Shown: piece after piece, positions 7,628-17,550 of the stretch
How the letters are laid out: each line of letters begins with the position of its first letter
How positions within the stretch are numbered: the stretch's first letter is position 1
The notes under the pieces: generated by a model
The model's database searches: none
Told to the model about the DNA's origin: nothing
What the model saw: the letters and a program-made list of their open reading frames with translations, nothing else
Source: Bartonella florencae
Lineage (GTDB): Bacteria > Pseudomonadota > Alphaproteobacteria > Rhizobiales > Rhizobiaceae
DNA length: 36,515 nt
NCBI RefSeq assembly: GCF_000312525.1
Contig: NZ_HE997455.1
Location: 27,120-63,634, forward strand
Reading direction: 5' to 3'
Made by a program: the position numbers and the translations under genes

Positions 7628-9256
7628 TTAGCTGACCATAGCAAGCGCATTTGAACGGTTGAGTGTGCGTTTTTGAGTTTGTTGGTAGACTTTTTTGACT
7701 TTTTGAACAATGTCGGTAATTTCTGCTGCTTTCTTGATCGATGTGCCAATCGCTTCAGCAAGTTTTTCATAATTTTTATCCGTGATCGCTTTATGCTCAT
7801 CTGAGGAAAGACGCGTGTTGATATTTTTTGTAAAATTACCAAGTTCTTTTTTAAGAAGAGGATTATGTGCTAAAGCTTCTTGCTGTAATTCTTTTGGTAG
7901 ATCGAGAAAATCTCGCAAGCTTTTACTTGGCATTTCTACCGATTTCGCACGGCGAACTTGTTTTTCTTGATGCTCTTGCGTGATTTCTTTCTTAGCATGT
8001 TGTACCGCACATGTAAAATTGACTATTGCTCTACAAAGTGTTGTAACATGATTTTTAGCGTTTGCACGTGTTTGATTTTGTAGGCCGCATAAACTGAAAC
8101 CTGCAAGAAGAGCAACAGAGTCTGGTGCTTGTTCAATCTTGTTGGCAATATGTTGACCAGAATTGGAATTTTTAATAATGGCAATCATCATCTCATCACA
8201 TTTTTTCGAGCTGCCATAAACAATTTTTGACAAACGTTGAATTTGTTTTCGAGCGGTATGGACACAGGCATCTTCTGCAATGAGTTCGAAAAGTTCAGCT
8301 TTTTCTAAAGGCGCTAATGTTTCTTTTGGAATAAGCGTGTTCTTTAATTCCTGTGCTTGTGGGACCGTAAAGGTAATTCTATCACCGGGTTTTAATGTTT
8401 TTAATTGTTCTGGTGTGAGGTGTTCTTTATTACCGATGATGTAAGCTCCTTTTACATTGAATGTAAAGCCATCTTGACCCGCTCCTCTATAGAGGCCTGT
8501 GTAAGTTTCACCTTCTTTTGTCACCATAACAGGGCGATCATTCACATTGCGCCCCATATTTTTCATACTGTCCATAAATTCTTTTAAAAGATGGGTTTTT
8601 TCTGGATTGGAGATATCTTCAAAAAGATGTTGCATAGGTGCTAGATCGCCTTTTTCTGCTACTGCAACACTGGCAAGCAACATACGTTCTTTTGTGACAA
8701 GCGAGAAGTCAAGTTTATGGCCTGCGGCTTGCGCAAGTTTTTCAAAAAAGACTCGTTGTGTGCGTCCGTTACCTTCTCTAAAAGGGTGGAGTTGATTGAG
8801 AGAGTTAAACAAGTCTATTGCTTCAGAGTTAAATTCTTCACGCGTTAAGTCTTGCAAATTATTTTTCTCTGCAAGCTTTTGATCTAATTTTTGTAAACCT
8901 TCTTGGATTTCATCACCCAGCGCAAAAGCATTTTCCCAACCTGTTCTTTTCATCTCTGGCATAACGGCTGTGGTGCCATCTTCAAATGTAAAGGGGATAT
9001 GGCGGGGATGTCCTGCCCATTCAAAGGTATTTTTAAATAACTCATAATGAATATGACATAGATAGGAACTATCAAACTGTTCTGGTAGGGGGGCTTCACG
9101 CAGATTAACTATCGCTTTTGATGTATCATGCGAGCATTTCTCTAGAAAGGACTTTAAGTTTTTTGTTCCATATTTATTTTTGAGTGTTCTGGTGTTTGGG
9201 TAGACATAATGATGAGGAGACGTTGTCTGTATATTTTTTATTCTTGCTTTTGGCAT
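7628..9256 (-). CDS. FIC-OB-BID effector with intact FIC motif (Bep1/BepA-like)
   Basis: 542 aa from ATG 9256, which has AAGGAAG 5 nt upstream (a GTG 8 codons earlier overlaps biaA and lacks that site). Order: TLKNKYG, FEWAGH, flap FEDGTTAVMPEMKRT, FIC core with [12 protein letters not shown] at about 157-168, OB linker (about 230-305), BID domain (about 315-542). All residues for AMP transfer from ATP to a target hydroxyl are present. Known relatives include Bep1, which AMPylates Rac-family GTPases, and BepA; the target here cannot be read from the sequence. It is co-transcribed with biaA (10-base gap) and lies between virB11 and virD4. Confidence 0.92.
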   Translation of the reverse strand: MPKARIKNIQTTSPHHYVYPNTRTLKNKYGTKNLKSFLEKCSHDTSKAIVNLREAPLPEQFDSSYLCHIHYELFKNTFEWAGHPRHIPFTFEDGTTAVMPEMKRTGWENAFALGDEIQEGLQKLDQKLAEKNNLQDLTREEFNSEAIDLFNSLNQLHPFREGNGRTQRVFFEKLAQAAGHKLDFSLVTKERMLLASVAVAEKGDLAPMQHLFEDISNPEKTHLLKEFMDSMKNMGRNVNDRPVMVTKEGETYTGLYRGAGQDGFTFNVKGAYIIGNKEHLTPEQLKTLKPGDRITFTVPQAQELKNTLIPKETLAPLEKAELFELIAEDACVHTARKQIQRLSKIVYGSSKKCDEMMIAIIKNSNSGQHIANKIEQAPDSVALLAGFSLCGLQNQTRANAKNHVTTLCRAIVNFTCAVQHAKKEITQEHQEKQVRRAKSVEMPSKSLRDFLDLPKELQQEALAHNPLLKKELGNFTKNINTRLSSDEHKAITDKNYEKLAEAIGTSIKKAAEITDIVQKVKKVYQQTQKRTLNRSNALAMVS

Positions 9257-9266
9257 AGTTACTTCC

Positions 9267-9473
9267 TTATAATCGCACACTGTCCATGAGAGTGTTAAAT
9301 TCCTCTAATGAAATATTCCCCTTCGCATATTCTTCTAAAATTACGAGTGTTTTAGAATGAAGCGCTATTCCTTCAAGTGCATGGCTGTTGATGGTCGCAT
9401 CAACTACTTCACGGCGTTGTTGTAATTCTTCTGCTGTCATCGATAAGAGATTTTGTGTCGTCTTTTCCGACAT
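9267..9473 (-). CDS. biaA: Class I FIC antitoxin BiaA
   Basis: 68 aa, ATG with AAGGA upstream. The inhibitory motif (S/T)xxxE(G/N) appears as SHALEG, with Ser30, Glu34, Gly35. In class I systems such as VbhA/VbhT the Glu reaches into the FIC active site and blocks productive ATP binding. It directly precedes the only FIC effector here with an intact motif, so it presumably keeps that protein silent in the bacterium. BiaA is the name used for the Bep1-linked antitoxin in Bartonella; assignment is by motif and position. Confidence 0.87.
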   Translation of the reverse strand: MSEKTTQNLLSMTAEELQQRREVVDATINSHALEGIALHSKTLVILEEYAKGNISLEEFNTLMDSVRL

Positions 9474-9540
9474 TTATTTTTCCTTTCCAGCTTTTCAAGA
9501 AATGCCTTTAAAAAGCCTTTTTGGCAGGCGTGATTTCTCT

Positions 9541-10611
9541 TTAGTTTCCGCCAAAGATGTTGCGTTGTTTAAAGGGGTCATAATAAATTTCTGTGACCTT
9601 GAATTTTCCTTCAATGCGTTTACATTGGATGATGATATCAATCATTGAAATCAATAGACCGCGGATATCATTGCGCTCTAAATCGCTTCCTCCCTCACTT
9701 TCTTTGACAAGAAGTGTCATTTGTTCAAAGGCAGCAAGTGCTGTCGAGGCATGTACGGTGGTAATTGAACCAGGGTGTCCTGAATTGACATTGCGGATAT
9801 AATAAAAAGCTGTACCATCTCGAAGCTCTTGTAAAAGAATGCGGTCAGGGCGCATGCGTAAGGCAGATTCAAGCAATTCTTTGGGACCAACAGAGGATAA
9901 ACCTTGTCCATCTTTTGAATAGATCATAGAAACATGGTTGGGTTGAGGGACAACCAATTCTTGTGTATCTTCAATGGTGATAATACGCTCATCATGAGGA
10001 ATTTTGGCGATTAATGCTTTGGATAACGTTGTCTTTCCAGAACCGGTTTTTCCGGCAATTAAAATATTTTTTTGGCAATTTACAGCTTGATTTAAAAAGG
10101 AAACAAAGTCCTTATGACAGTAGGAAGTTGCTAAATCATGCTCAGTGTTTTTGAGTTCGTTAAAGCGTGATGGGTAATCTTTTAAGGGCGTAAATGTTAC
10201 TTGTTCACACACGGAAAAAAGGCCCTTGTTGGCAAGATCTTCAAGAGAAAAACTCTGCGAGGATGGCTTGCGAATTGTCATACTGATTGTGTCTTTTTCT
10301 ACCGCTGGAGGAATGACAATTTGAATACGCTCATTGCCTGGAAGAGTAGCAGACAATATAGGATTTTTGTCGGAGATATTTTGTTTAGAATAGGAAGCGA
10401 CAACTTTAGCAATCCCCATAAGCTCATGAAATGAAAGAGCCGGGGCTTCTATTGTTTTCCATCCCTCACTCCCTTCAGTCATGACTTGATAGGGTCGATT
10501 GATGACAATTTCAAAAAGACTCTCGTCTTTTAAAAAAGCACTGATGGGTTCAAGTTTGGTTAAAATAATTGCAATGGTTTCATCGTTCAAGCTATGCAAG
10601 TTCTTGTTCAT
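9541..10611 (-). CDS. virB11: T4SS ATPase VirB11
   Basis: 356 aa. Hexameric traffic ATPase at the inner face of the channel. Walker A GKTGSGKTT at about 184-192, followed by ITIEDTQELVVP (Asp box), LRMRPDRILLQELRDG (Walker B region) and GHPGSITTVHAS (His box): all VirB11 signatures in order. The start overlaps the virB10 stop, so the two are translationally coupled. Close paralogue of the one at 29182-30234. Confidence 0.96.
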   Translation of the reverse strand: MNKNLHSLNDETIAIILTKLEPISAFLKDESLFEIVINRPYQVMTEGSEGWKTIEAPALSFHELMGIAKVVASYSKQNISDKNPILSATLPGNERIQIVIPPAVEKDTISMTIRKPSSQSFSLEDLANKGLFSVCEQVTFTPLKDYPSRFNELKNTEHDLATSYCHKDFVSFLNQAVNCQKNILIAGKTGSGKTTLSKALIAKIPHDERIITIEDTQELVVPQPNHVSMIYSKDGQGLSSVGPKELLESALRMRPDRILLQELRDGTAFYYIRNVNSGHPGSITTVHASTALAAFEQMTLLVKESEGGSDLERNDIRGLLISMIDIIIQCKRIEGKFKVTEIYYDPFKQRNIFGGN

Positions 10612-11765
10612 TTTAAAGTCACTGTAGAATGTTTATAAAAATTTCTTGAAAGAGCTCGATTGGTAATCTGTTTTTTGTTTTCGATGACTTTCAATTTGTA
10701 AACATTGGAAAAATCTAAGTCGCGGGCAACAAAAACATTAACCAATTCTCCTTGGTTCTTGGTCAATGTTGGAGGAATGTTGGCGTAATTTTCTGTGATA
10801 ATATTTGCAATATTTTGCCCAGAAGAGGCAGTTTCAGACTCCGCCTTTTCTGAACCTTTTAAAAAACGACCTTTTGCATAGTTTGTTGCATCTTTGACAA
10901 TCGAAACAAGAAGCGCAGAGCCAATCCTCTCAAACCAATGATTATCAACATCTCCATCCATACCAGAACGGCCTAAAGAATCTGTTGCTGGTGAAGCGAG
11001 TGTGATAATGACACCATCTGGTGTTTTAGCTCTATTCCAGAGCACAAAGAGACGGCTTTGTCCCCTTTTTAATCCAGAACGATATTCGCCAATAATTTGT
11101 GTGCCTTTATCAAGAAGAACAACGCGACCATTGTCGGACAAAATATCTCTGGAGACAATACAACTGGTAAATCCTAGCTGGTCACTGCTGATTGCAGTTT
11201 CTAAGATACAGGGAATGGAAGCACCCATGGCAATAATGTAGTTGCGATTGCCAAGAGTGGAAGCGCCAATACTTTCAAGGGTGGTTGGTTTGAGAAGGTG
11301 ATTAAAGTGCTGTGCTGTTTCATCAGGTTTTTTTTCTCCTTGGTGTAAATCGCTATTATTTAACGCTGTGATTTCTTTGTTCTGATTGGTATTTGCATAG
11401 GCAAGTACAGGAGCACGTTGTGCAGCTTCTAAGAGTTTATCATCATCAGATTTTGACTGATTGATTTTTGGTGTTGGTAGTTCAACCTTGGGCAACAAAG
11501 CGTTATTTTTTTGCGGAGTTTCAAGAACTATAGGCTTTGGTTCTGCTGGGCGGAAAAGTTCTGTTTGCTTAATAATTCCTTCTTTTGGAGATTCTATAGG
11601 ATGTGTTTTGTCTGTTTCAAGCGTTGAATATGCTAAATAAATACAGACACCGAAAAGAACAAGGAGAGCTGCTGCTTTTCCTAAATTGCTCTGTTGTTTT
11701 TTTCCTTGCAGATTTGTTATCGTATCGCGATCATTAATGCTTTTTTCATCCATTGGGTTATTCAT
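10608..11765 (-). CDS. virB10: T4SS core complex protein VirB10
   Basis: 385 aa. Short cytoplasmic N-terminus, a single membrane segment at about 28-48 (AAALLVLFGVCIYLAY), a Pro/Lys-rich periplasmic stretch, then the C-terminal VirB10/TrbI domain (ILETAISSDQLGFTSCIVSRD, VLLDKGTQIIGEYRSG, FERIG). It spans inner and outer membranes and senses ATP use by VirD4/VirB11. The ATG overlaps the virB9 stop. Similar to 30247-31470 but without the Gly-rich insert. Confidence 0.95.
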   Translation of the reverse strand: MNNPMDEKSINDRDTITNLQGKKQQSNLGKAAALLVLFGVCIYLAYSTLETDKTHPIESPKEGIIKQTELFRPAEPKPIVLETPQKNNALLPKVELPTPKINQSKSDDDKLLEAAQRAPVLAYANTNQNKEITALNNSDLHQGEKKPDETAQHFNHLLKPTTLESIGASTLGNRNYIIAMGASIPCILETAISSDQLGFTSCIVSRDILSDNGRVVLLDKGTQIIGEYRSGLKRGQSRLFVLWNRAKTPDGVIITLASPATDSLGRSGMDGDVDNHWFERIGSALLVSIVKDATNYAKGRFLKGSEKAESETASSGQNIANIITENYANIPPTLTKNQGELVNVFVARDLDFSNVYKLKVIENKKQITNRALSRNFYKHSTVTLK

Positions 11766-12621
11766 GGCTGTTTCCTATGTTCACTTTACGTTGTACAGAT
11801 GGTGATGTTGTACCGGTTTCGGGGTTGACCCCTGCAGGCACAAAATTTTTATTGAAGATACACAATACGTCATTGCCACGGCGCAAAGTAAATTGTGCAG
11901 CTATAGCATGCACAATGACTTGGTTGCCTTTAATTGATTTTGGAACAAGCGACTCTTGACCATCAAGGGATACAAGGTAAATGGCAGGAATTTCAGTATT
12001 GCCTACAAATGTAAATGTTGTTGTTTTACCATTGTCATAGACAGAAGCAGGTTCAATGAGGGGGGAGCCTTGGGCTTCATAAGCCCAATTACGTGGTCCA
12101 AAATTTTCATGGATATTGAGAACATCATTTACAAATTTTTCTTCACGGCGTTTTGATTTTTCTGCTTCAGCTAATTTTCTACGCAAGGCTTCATCTTCTG
12201 GATAACGAAACTTTACCAAAAAATATGTGTCATTGCCTGCTGAAACATCTCCTTCACGCACTTGTAATTCAAATTGATAAGACCGTTTTGTTCCATCTTG
12301 GCGCGTGGTAACAATTTGTAAATTGGTGACAGGCTGAACTTCACGTGGTTTAAGAAAAACAAAGTGACCTGCTGGAGCAACTTGCCAAGCAACCGAATTG
12401 CCAATACCCACATAGGAGACTTCTTCGTCATCGGCAAATTCAAGCTGGACAGAAGAACGAATAGAACCAATAATTTGCGTGACATTATATGGGTCATAAT
12501 TGACAAATCTGATACGGTTATCTTTGCGTGCACTCACAGGCGCTGTTTCTGCAAAGGAGGGGCCTGTATGACAGCTTATTAAAATAACGAACGCTAAGAT
12601 TATATGAGAAAATCTGATCAT
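11758..12621 (-). CDS. virB9: T4SS core complex protein VirB9
   Basis: 287 aa from ATG 12621, which overlaps the virB8 stop as ATGA and has AGAGG upstream; the frame is open further 5' but that part overlaps virB8. Signal peptide about 1-26, ending SFA. VirB9/CagX features: [45 protein letters not shown]. It forms the periplasmic and outer-membrane ring with VirB7 and VirB10. Confidence 0.94.
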   Translation of the reverse strand: MIRFSHIILAFVILISCHTGPSFAETAPVSARKDNRIRFVNYDPYNVTQIIGSIRSSVQLEFADDEEVSYVGIGNSVAWQVAPAGHFVFLKPREVQPVTNLQIVTTRQDGTKRSYQFELQVREGDVSAGNDTYFLVKFRYPEDEALRRKLAEAEKSKRREEKFVNDVLNIHENFGPRNWAYEAQGSPLIEPASVYDNGKTTTFTFVGNTEIPAIYLVSLDGQESLVPKSIKGNQVIVHAIAAQFTLRRGNDVLCIFNKNFVPAGVNPETGTTSPSVQRKVNIGNSHE

Positions 12622-13286
12622 TTTATTACCTCTGGATCGGAGCGATATTCCGATACTTGAAAGCCAAGTGGGTTTATTAAGCGGTCCGATGTGGAAATGC
12701 GTGCATTTACGTAGGAAAAATTTAAAATCGAAACCCAATGGGAAATAGTCTCTTTGTCATTTAGTTCTCTGACTGTTTTATAGTAACGCACTTGGATAAG
12801 ATCTTTGCTTAAAAAGGAGATTGATTTGATTGCAACCGTGACTGTCATGTTTTGATAGATATTTTGCGGACTTTCTGGATTGTTGCCCGCATACCATTTT
12901 GCAAAACGGTTTTGCTCTTTTGGTGAAGATAAAAGAGAAATTAAGCGAAAATTGTTTTCTGCCTCTGAAGATTGAAAACTTTCGCGGGCAAGGACATATT
13001 TGCTCGCAAAATAGCGTGTTATCGCTTCATCATAGTCCTTTGGTGACTCTTTTAATGCACTCACCGTATCTACAATGCCTGTTGAATTATCAACGCGGAT
13101 AACAAAAGGCTCCACTGTTTTTAAGGGCGTTAATGCTGCTACAGCGAAAGCTAAGGCGATTGTCATTAAGCCAAAAAGTACTGTCAAAGCCATGGAAATT
13201 TTCATTCGTATGTGCATGCCATGCATGCGATCAATATCAAATGAGCGTGCTTCTTTTATATATTCATCAAATTCATTACTTTTCAC
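12618..13286 (-). CDS. virB8: T4SS inner-membrane protein VirB8
   Basis: 222 aa with a GTG start overlapping the end of virB7. A short cytoplasmic head, one membrane segment at about 30-52, then the periplasmic VirB8 fold ([49 protein letters not shown]). It nucleates channel assembly through contacts with VirB9 and VirB10. Confidence 0.95.
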   Translation of the reverse strand: MKSNEFDEYIKEARSFDIDRMHGMHIRMKISMALTVLFGLMTIALAFAVAALTPLKTVEPFVIRVDNSTGIVDTVSALKESPKDYDEAITRYFASKYVLARESFQSSEAENNFRLISLLSSPKEQNRFAKWYAGNNPESPQNIYQNMTVTVAIKSISFLSKDLIQVRYYKTVRELNDKETISHWVSILNFSYVNARISTSDRLINPLGFQVSEYRSDPEVIK

Positions 13287-13590
13287 GTCTATCCTCCACA
13301 GTTTTATCAGAGAATGTTTCCTGGTTTATAGAATTCAATGAAGCTGCTTTAAGTGTCACATCTGCTGTTGCTTTTTCATTTTCTAAGGTATTGAGAATGA
13401 TGGGTGTTGTTAAAGGTTTGGCGTTTTTTTCTTGGAAAATGACGTCTTTATTGTAGAAATACCACTTATCTTTATTTAAGGGGCGGGTGTGTTTGCCATT
13501 ACAGCGTGGCGGTTCTTTCGGGCCACTTAAAGAAGCACAGCCGCTAAGGACAATGGTTAAAATCATAAAAAAAGTTATTTCTCGTTTCAT
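13276..13590 (-). CDS. virB7: VirB7/TrwH-like lipoprotein
   Basis: 104 aa. Lipobox LSGC at about 15-18 after a hydrophobic signal. Then [16 protein letters not shown], a motif shared with the small lipoprotein at 33021-33308. Position between virB6 and virB8 and the lipobox support VirB7, the lipoprotein that anchors VirB9 in the outer membrane. Longer than the ~45-60 aa typical of Agrobacterium VirB7. Confidence 0.85.
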   Translation of the reverse strand: MKREITFFMILTIVLSGCASLSGPKEPPRCNGKHTRPLNKDKWYFYNKDVIFQEKNAKPLTTPIILNTLENEKATADVTLKAASLNSINQETFSDKTVEDRREK

Positions 13591-13723
13591 TTTTTGAACT
13601 CACGAATACTTTGGAATACAAGGCATGGAGGTTTTTACTCTAAACGATCTTACAAAAACGTAGCATGAAAGGTTTTTGTTGGTCGTATAGAGATAAGGGT
13701 ATCAAATGTTCCATGTAAAAGAT

Positions 13724-13757
13724 GCATGGTGTGAGCATGAAAGGGCACACACCATGC
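13724..13757 (-). terminator. Hairpin between virB6 and virB7
   Basis: A 10-bp stem (GCATGGTGTG / CACACCATGC) with a 14-base loop. On the minus strand it is followed by ATCTTTT. It lies in the only sizeable gap (about 207 bases) inside the virB operon. It may attenuate transcription or stabilise the virB2-6 message. Confidence 0.5.
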
Positions 13758-13797
13758 CAAAACAAGAAGTGTGGTGTTTTTAAAGAAGTGTCTGACA

Positions 13798-14766
13798 TTA
13801 AAAACGACCACCACTTTTTCCTCCTGCTTTTGCCGCACCTCCTGCTGCACCAGAAAGTTGTGAAACTGCATTTTTCGCCGCATTACCACCAGCTTTAGCA
13901 CCAGCTTTAGCACCGCTGGAGAGCATCGAGAAAACCTGTCCTCCTGAAGCAACACCAGTGTTAAAGTATGGTCCACCAGAGGCAAGTGCTGAGGCAATGC
14001 CGGGAAGTGCACGGAAAAGAAGGGCTCCTACTATCGAGATGATAACGACTGGAGGAAATAGATAATAAATTGAATCATATGAATCACTGAGAACGTGCAC
14101 GATAATTTTACACATAATCGTACCAAGCATGATGACAAGAACTTGCAAAAGCGTAAAATTGACCAATGTGGTAATCCATGCATCGGTAAATTTTTTGGTT
14201 CCATTGAACAAATAAAAACTAATGAAGAGTGGTCCAAGACCGATAATCATGACAAGGGCAACCTGTGCAAACATTTGCACAATAAAACCACCAATACAAA
14301 AGACGATAACAGCCAAGATCATTAAAGAACCAAGAAGGCCAACCATGATCTTTTCAAGAAACCAAGCTCTCGATAAAACTTCTTGATAGCGTGTACTTGC
14401 CTGTAACAAAATATAATCAAAAACATTAGAGTTTGTAGCATTGCTATTAAGCGCATTGCCAATGGCGTTGGCTAAATCATTAAAGAAAACATCTTTGACA
14501 TAAATGTTAAATGTATCTGCATTGGTTGCCATTGTCGTCACAACAACGATTTTAACAACATTGTTGAGAAGACTATTCATGGAAAGAGCAACACGACCGG
14601 TCATAACATTATAGCCATACAGAAAAATGAAAATGATCGAAGCAAGATTGAGTGGAGCTGAAATAGCAGAAGATAAACCACTCACTACTGTGTTCATCAC
14701 ATTGTCGAGAGGGGCTAAAATATATTCAGAAATGCTCTCAAACGGGGAGAATTTAAAGTCTGACAT
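13798..14766 (-). CDS. virB6: T4SS inner-membrane channel protein VirB6
   Basis: 322 aa from ATG 14766 with GAGAG upstream; the in-frame TTG four codons earlier overlaps virB5 and is less likely. N-terminal amphipathic LAPLDNVMNTVVSGLSSAIS, then several hydrophobic helices, with the long central loop NDLANAIGNALNS typical of VirB6/TrbL. The C-terminal tail is Gly/Ala/Lys-rich (AKAGAKAGGNAAKNA). It forms part of the inner-membrane channel. Confidence 0.93.
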   Translation of the reverse strand: MSDFKFSPFESISEYILAPLDNVMNTVVSGLSSAISAPLNLASIIFIFLYGYNVMTGRVALSMNSLLNNVVKIVVVTTMATNADTFNIYVKDVFFNDLANAIGNALNSNATNSNVFDYILLQASTRYQEVLSRAWFLEKIMVGLLGSLMILAVIVFCIGGFIVQMFAQVALVMIIGLGPLFISFYLFNGTKKFTDAWITTLVNFTLLQVLVIMLGTIMCKIIVHVLSDSYDSIYYLFPPVVIISIVGALLFRALPGIASALASGGPYFNTGVASGGQVFSMLSSGAKAGAKAGGNAAKNAVSQLSGAAGGAAKAGGKSGGRF

Positions 14767-15190
14767 TAGAACTCTCAAGCTTTTGTTTTAATTGTTCGGC
14801 AAGCTCTTTATTTTTTTTCTGTGCTTGTTCTTCATATATTTCTTCTGTTGTTTTCTTATCTTTTGCTTCAATCATAGCGAGAGACTGAAGTTTTACAGTA
14901 TTTGCCTGAAACTGTGTTTGAAGAAGAGAAAGTTGTGTTTGAAGCTGCTGTAATTCTTCAGGTTTAGCGTCTTTTTTGGATTTGACAGTTTCAAGCTCTT
15001 GCTTGATTTCCTCAATCTTTTTTATACTTTCAATTGTAGATGCGTAAATTGATTCAGCTGTATCTGATTTTACAGCGTTTAATTTTTGTGTGCTTTCTAA
15101 TGCTTCTTTGTAATATCGCTCAGTATCTTGTGCGGTCGCATGAGAGATAAAAGACAAAGATAACAGTGTGATGAAGCTATATTTTTTCAT
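14753..15190 (-). CDS. virB5: VirB5 pilus-tip protein (17-kDa antigen type)
   Basis: 145 aa from ATG 15190 (MKKYSF), which has GGAGAG upstream; the longer frame overlaps virB4. Signal peptide ends at HATA before QDTERYY. The mature protein is almost wholly helical and rich in K, E and Q, with coiled-coil character. Size and composition match the Bartonella 17-kDa antigen, known to be VirB5 of this system. It probably acts as a minor pilus or adhesin subunit. Much shorter than the 251-aa VirB5 of the right system. Confidence 0.85.
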   Translation of the reverse strand: MKKYSFITLLSLSFISHATAQDTERYYKEALESTQKLNAVKSDTAESIYASTIESIKKIEEIKQELETVKSKKDAKPEELQQLQTQLSLLQTQFQANTVKLQSLAMIEAKDKKTTEEIYEEQAQKKNKELAEQLKQKLESSNVRL

Positions 15191-17550
15191 TGATGTTCTC
15201 TCCTTTGATGGAATATGGGCAACCACGTATTGGGGTCTGTTCCATATTCGTTGATAATTTCATTCATGAGTTCAATATTTTTGGTTGTACCGCTTAAGAC
15301 AGCAATCTCATCATTCATCCCGCGTAAGTTAAGTTCTGCAACAACAGAATTTTGTCCCTGCTTGATAAGAAAACGACGGGATTCTCTGCTTAATTCTGAC
15401 TGTATCAGTTCAAACTCACGCTCAGTCAGTTTGAAATTTTCAACATAATCGTGATAATTTGCTTTTTGATTGGGGAAAAATATTTGCGTGGGGCATTGCT
15501 CAATGATTGTGTGAGCAATTGTTGAGTTTAAAGCGTCTTTGGGACTTTGTGTGGCAAACAGCATCATGCCATTTTGTTTACGGATTGTTTTGAGGCGATC
15601 TTGCGCAAAAGCTTTGAAGGAATCGTCTTCCAAAGCTTTCCAAAATTCGTCAATGACAATAATAATGCGCCGTCCGTCAATGAGATCAAGGATGCGGTGA
15701 AACAGATACATCATTAAAGGGCGTCGAATTTCTTCATTGTCTAAGAAATCTGTCATGTCATAACCAATGAATTGGGCGTCTAAATTGAGATCATCTTGAT
15801 CGTTATCAAAAACCCAACCTAAAGCCTCACCTTTGATCCAAGGTTGTAATCGTATGGCAATTCCTTCTTTTGAGGTGTTATCAAAAAACAGTTGAAGAGC
15901 ACCAAGAGAACGTTGTGCACGAGGCAAGCTCTCTAAGGAATCGATAGCGTTGCTGATATCTTGTCGTTCTTCTTCTGTTACCGTTTGTCCTTCAGTTGTA
16001 ACAAGCTTTAAAATCCAATTGCGAAGAAAGATTTTATTTTTCTCTGTGTATTCCAAGCCTTTTAAGGGGGCAATACCGGTGGGATATCCGTTTTTTAATG
16101 GTTTATATTTTCCGCCTCCGGCTCGTACAAAAATCTCTGCACCTTGATCTTTGTCAAAAAAAACCATGGTTGGATTATGTTTTTGTAATTGAGCAAGAAG
16201 AAAATTAACAATTACAGTTTTACCAGATCCCGATGGACCACAAACAAAAGTATTGCCAAGGTCACCATAATGAAAATTAAAATAATAAGGTGAACTCGCT
16301 TGTGTTTTCAATAATGCTACAGCGGAGCCCCAAACATTACCCTCTAATTTGCCAATAGGGAAAGAGTGGAAGGGCGATAGGGCAGCAAAATTTCTGCTGG
16401 TAATGGCTCCAGAGCGCGCACGATAGCTGAAATTTCCCGGCAATTGTGCCCACCATGCGGCTTCTAAACCTAAATCTTCTCTGGCAATAACAGCACCACC
16501 ATTGGTTAAATGCGAACGTGCCTTTGAAAGATTTTCTGCTAATATTTTAGGGTGATTGGCAAAAACAGCTAAAGAGAGATGATGCTCCCCCAAAACAAAA
16601 CGGTTTGACTCTAAATCATCCAGCGCTTCATCAAGTGCTTCAATTTGTGAGCTGGCACGATCGGCCGTATTAATCATTTGATTTTGTTTGCGCCCCATAA
16701 TGGCACTGGCAGCTGCTTTACTTTTAAAGACAAAAGATTGTGTTAAAATAAATTCAAAAGGGGCTGTCAGCAATTCATCGGTCATGCCAGGGCGCGTTCT
16801 TGAGGGATATTCTTTCCAGCCAAACATACCAACAAAGCGTTCATTGCTTTCATGGCGAATTTCAATAAGTTCTTTGCCGAAAATAACACGATCTGAGTAA
16901 ATCGTCGAAGCAATGGTGCCAAATGTGAGGGGAATACGCTCACGCCTGCCTCCTACCAACTGATGGAGAAATTCACTTTGTTCAGAAAATAAAACGCCTT
17001 CATGTTCATAAATGGACAATAGCCGTGCATCATAGGCTTCTAATCCGTTTATAAAATCTTGGCTTAATTCTTCAATTTTATAAATGGCCTCCTGATCTGG
17101 TTCAGATTGTGTCTTCTTCGCTTTGCTCAAGCGTTGAAAAAATGAAGCAAGTTGTTCGGTTTTATCTGATGCCGGATTCCAGAGCAATGAAACAAACAGA
17201 TCATTTCTGTAAAGCTCTTGCGAAATCATTTTCTTTTTGTATTTTTCGTCTAATGTTGCTGCAAAAGAAGAAAAAAAACGCCCCTCTGGATAAATTGTTT
17301 CGCGACGGCGGATAATATGAGAATATAAAGCAACACGTTCATCAGCAATATTTCTAAAGAACGTGTTTAATTGATTGTGTAAGGAATTTAATTGATCGAT
17401 ATCTACAGTTTCAAAATTTACGCCTTCAATGGCAATCACAGTCATTAAGCAGCGTGAATTTAATGCAATGACGTGTTGGTTGACATGGCGCATGTAGGGA
17501 ATATAGTCTTCAGGCAAAGTTTCCCGTTTCATGATCGACGACTGTTTCAT
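15187..17550 (-). CDS. virB4: T4SS ATPase VirB4
   Basis: 787 aa; ATG overlaps the virB3 stop. CagE/VirB4 N-terminal domain (YIPYMRHVNQHVIAL...), then the ATPase with Walker A CGPSGSGKT at about 437-445 and Walker B IIIVIDEFW at about 630-638, followed by MMLFATQSPKD. It energises pilus assembly and substrate transfer. Its C-terminus (LSRESRRFLIKQGQNSVVAE, ILSGTTKNIEL) is almost the same as the VirB4 end at the right edge. Confidence 0.96.
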   Translation of the reverse strand: MKQSSIMKRETLPEDYIPYMRHVNQHVIALNSRCLMTVIAIEGVNFETVDIDQLNSLHNQLNTFFRNIADERVALYSHIIRRRETIYPEGRFFSSFAATLDEKYKKKMISQELYRNDLFVSLLWNPASDKTEQLASFFQRLSKAKKTQSEPDQEAIYKIEELSQDFINGLEAYDARLLSIYEHEGVLFSEQSEFLHQLVGGRRERIPLTFGTIASTIYSDRVIFGKELIEIRHESNERFVGMFGWKEYPSRTRPGMTDELLTAPFEFILTQSFVFKSKAAASAIMGRKQNQMINTADRASSQIEALDEALDDLESNRFVLGEHHLSLAVFANHPKILAENLSKARSHLTNGGAVIAREDLGLEAAWWAQLPGNFSYRARSGAITSRNFAALSPFHSFPIGKLEGNVWGSAVALLKTQASSPYYFNFHYGDLGNTFVCGPSGSGKTVIVNFLLAQLQKHNPTMVFFDKDQGAEIFVRAGGGKYKPLKNGYPTGIAPLKGLEYTEKNKIFLRNWILKLVTTEGQTVTEEERQDISNAIDSLESLPRAQRSLGALQLFFDNTSKEGIAIRLQPWIKGEALGWVFDNDQDDLNLDAQFIGYDMTDFLDNEEIRRPLMMYLFHRILDLIDGRRIIIVIDEFWKALEDDSFKAFAQDRLKTIRKQNGMMLFATQSPKDALNSTIAHTIIEQCPTQIFFPNQKANYHDYVENFKLTEREFELIQSELSRESRRFLIKQGQNSVVAELNLRGMNDEIAVLSGTTKNIELMNEIINEYGTDPNTWLPIFHQRREHQ

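Noticed and set aside
13650-14012. 120-codon minus-strand frame across the virB6 end and hairpin
   Set aside because: Different frame from virB6 over its C-terminus, no ribosome binding site.
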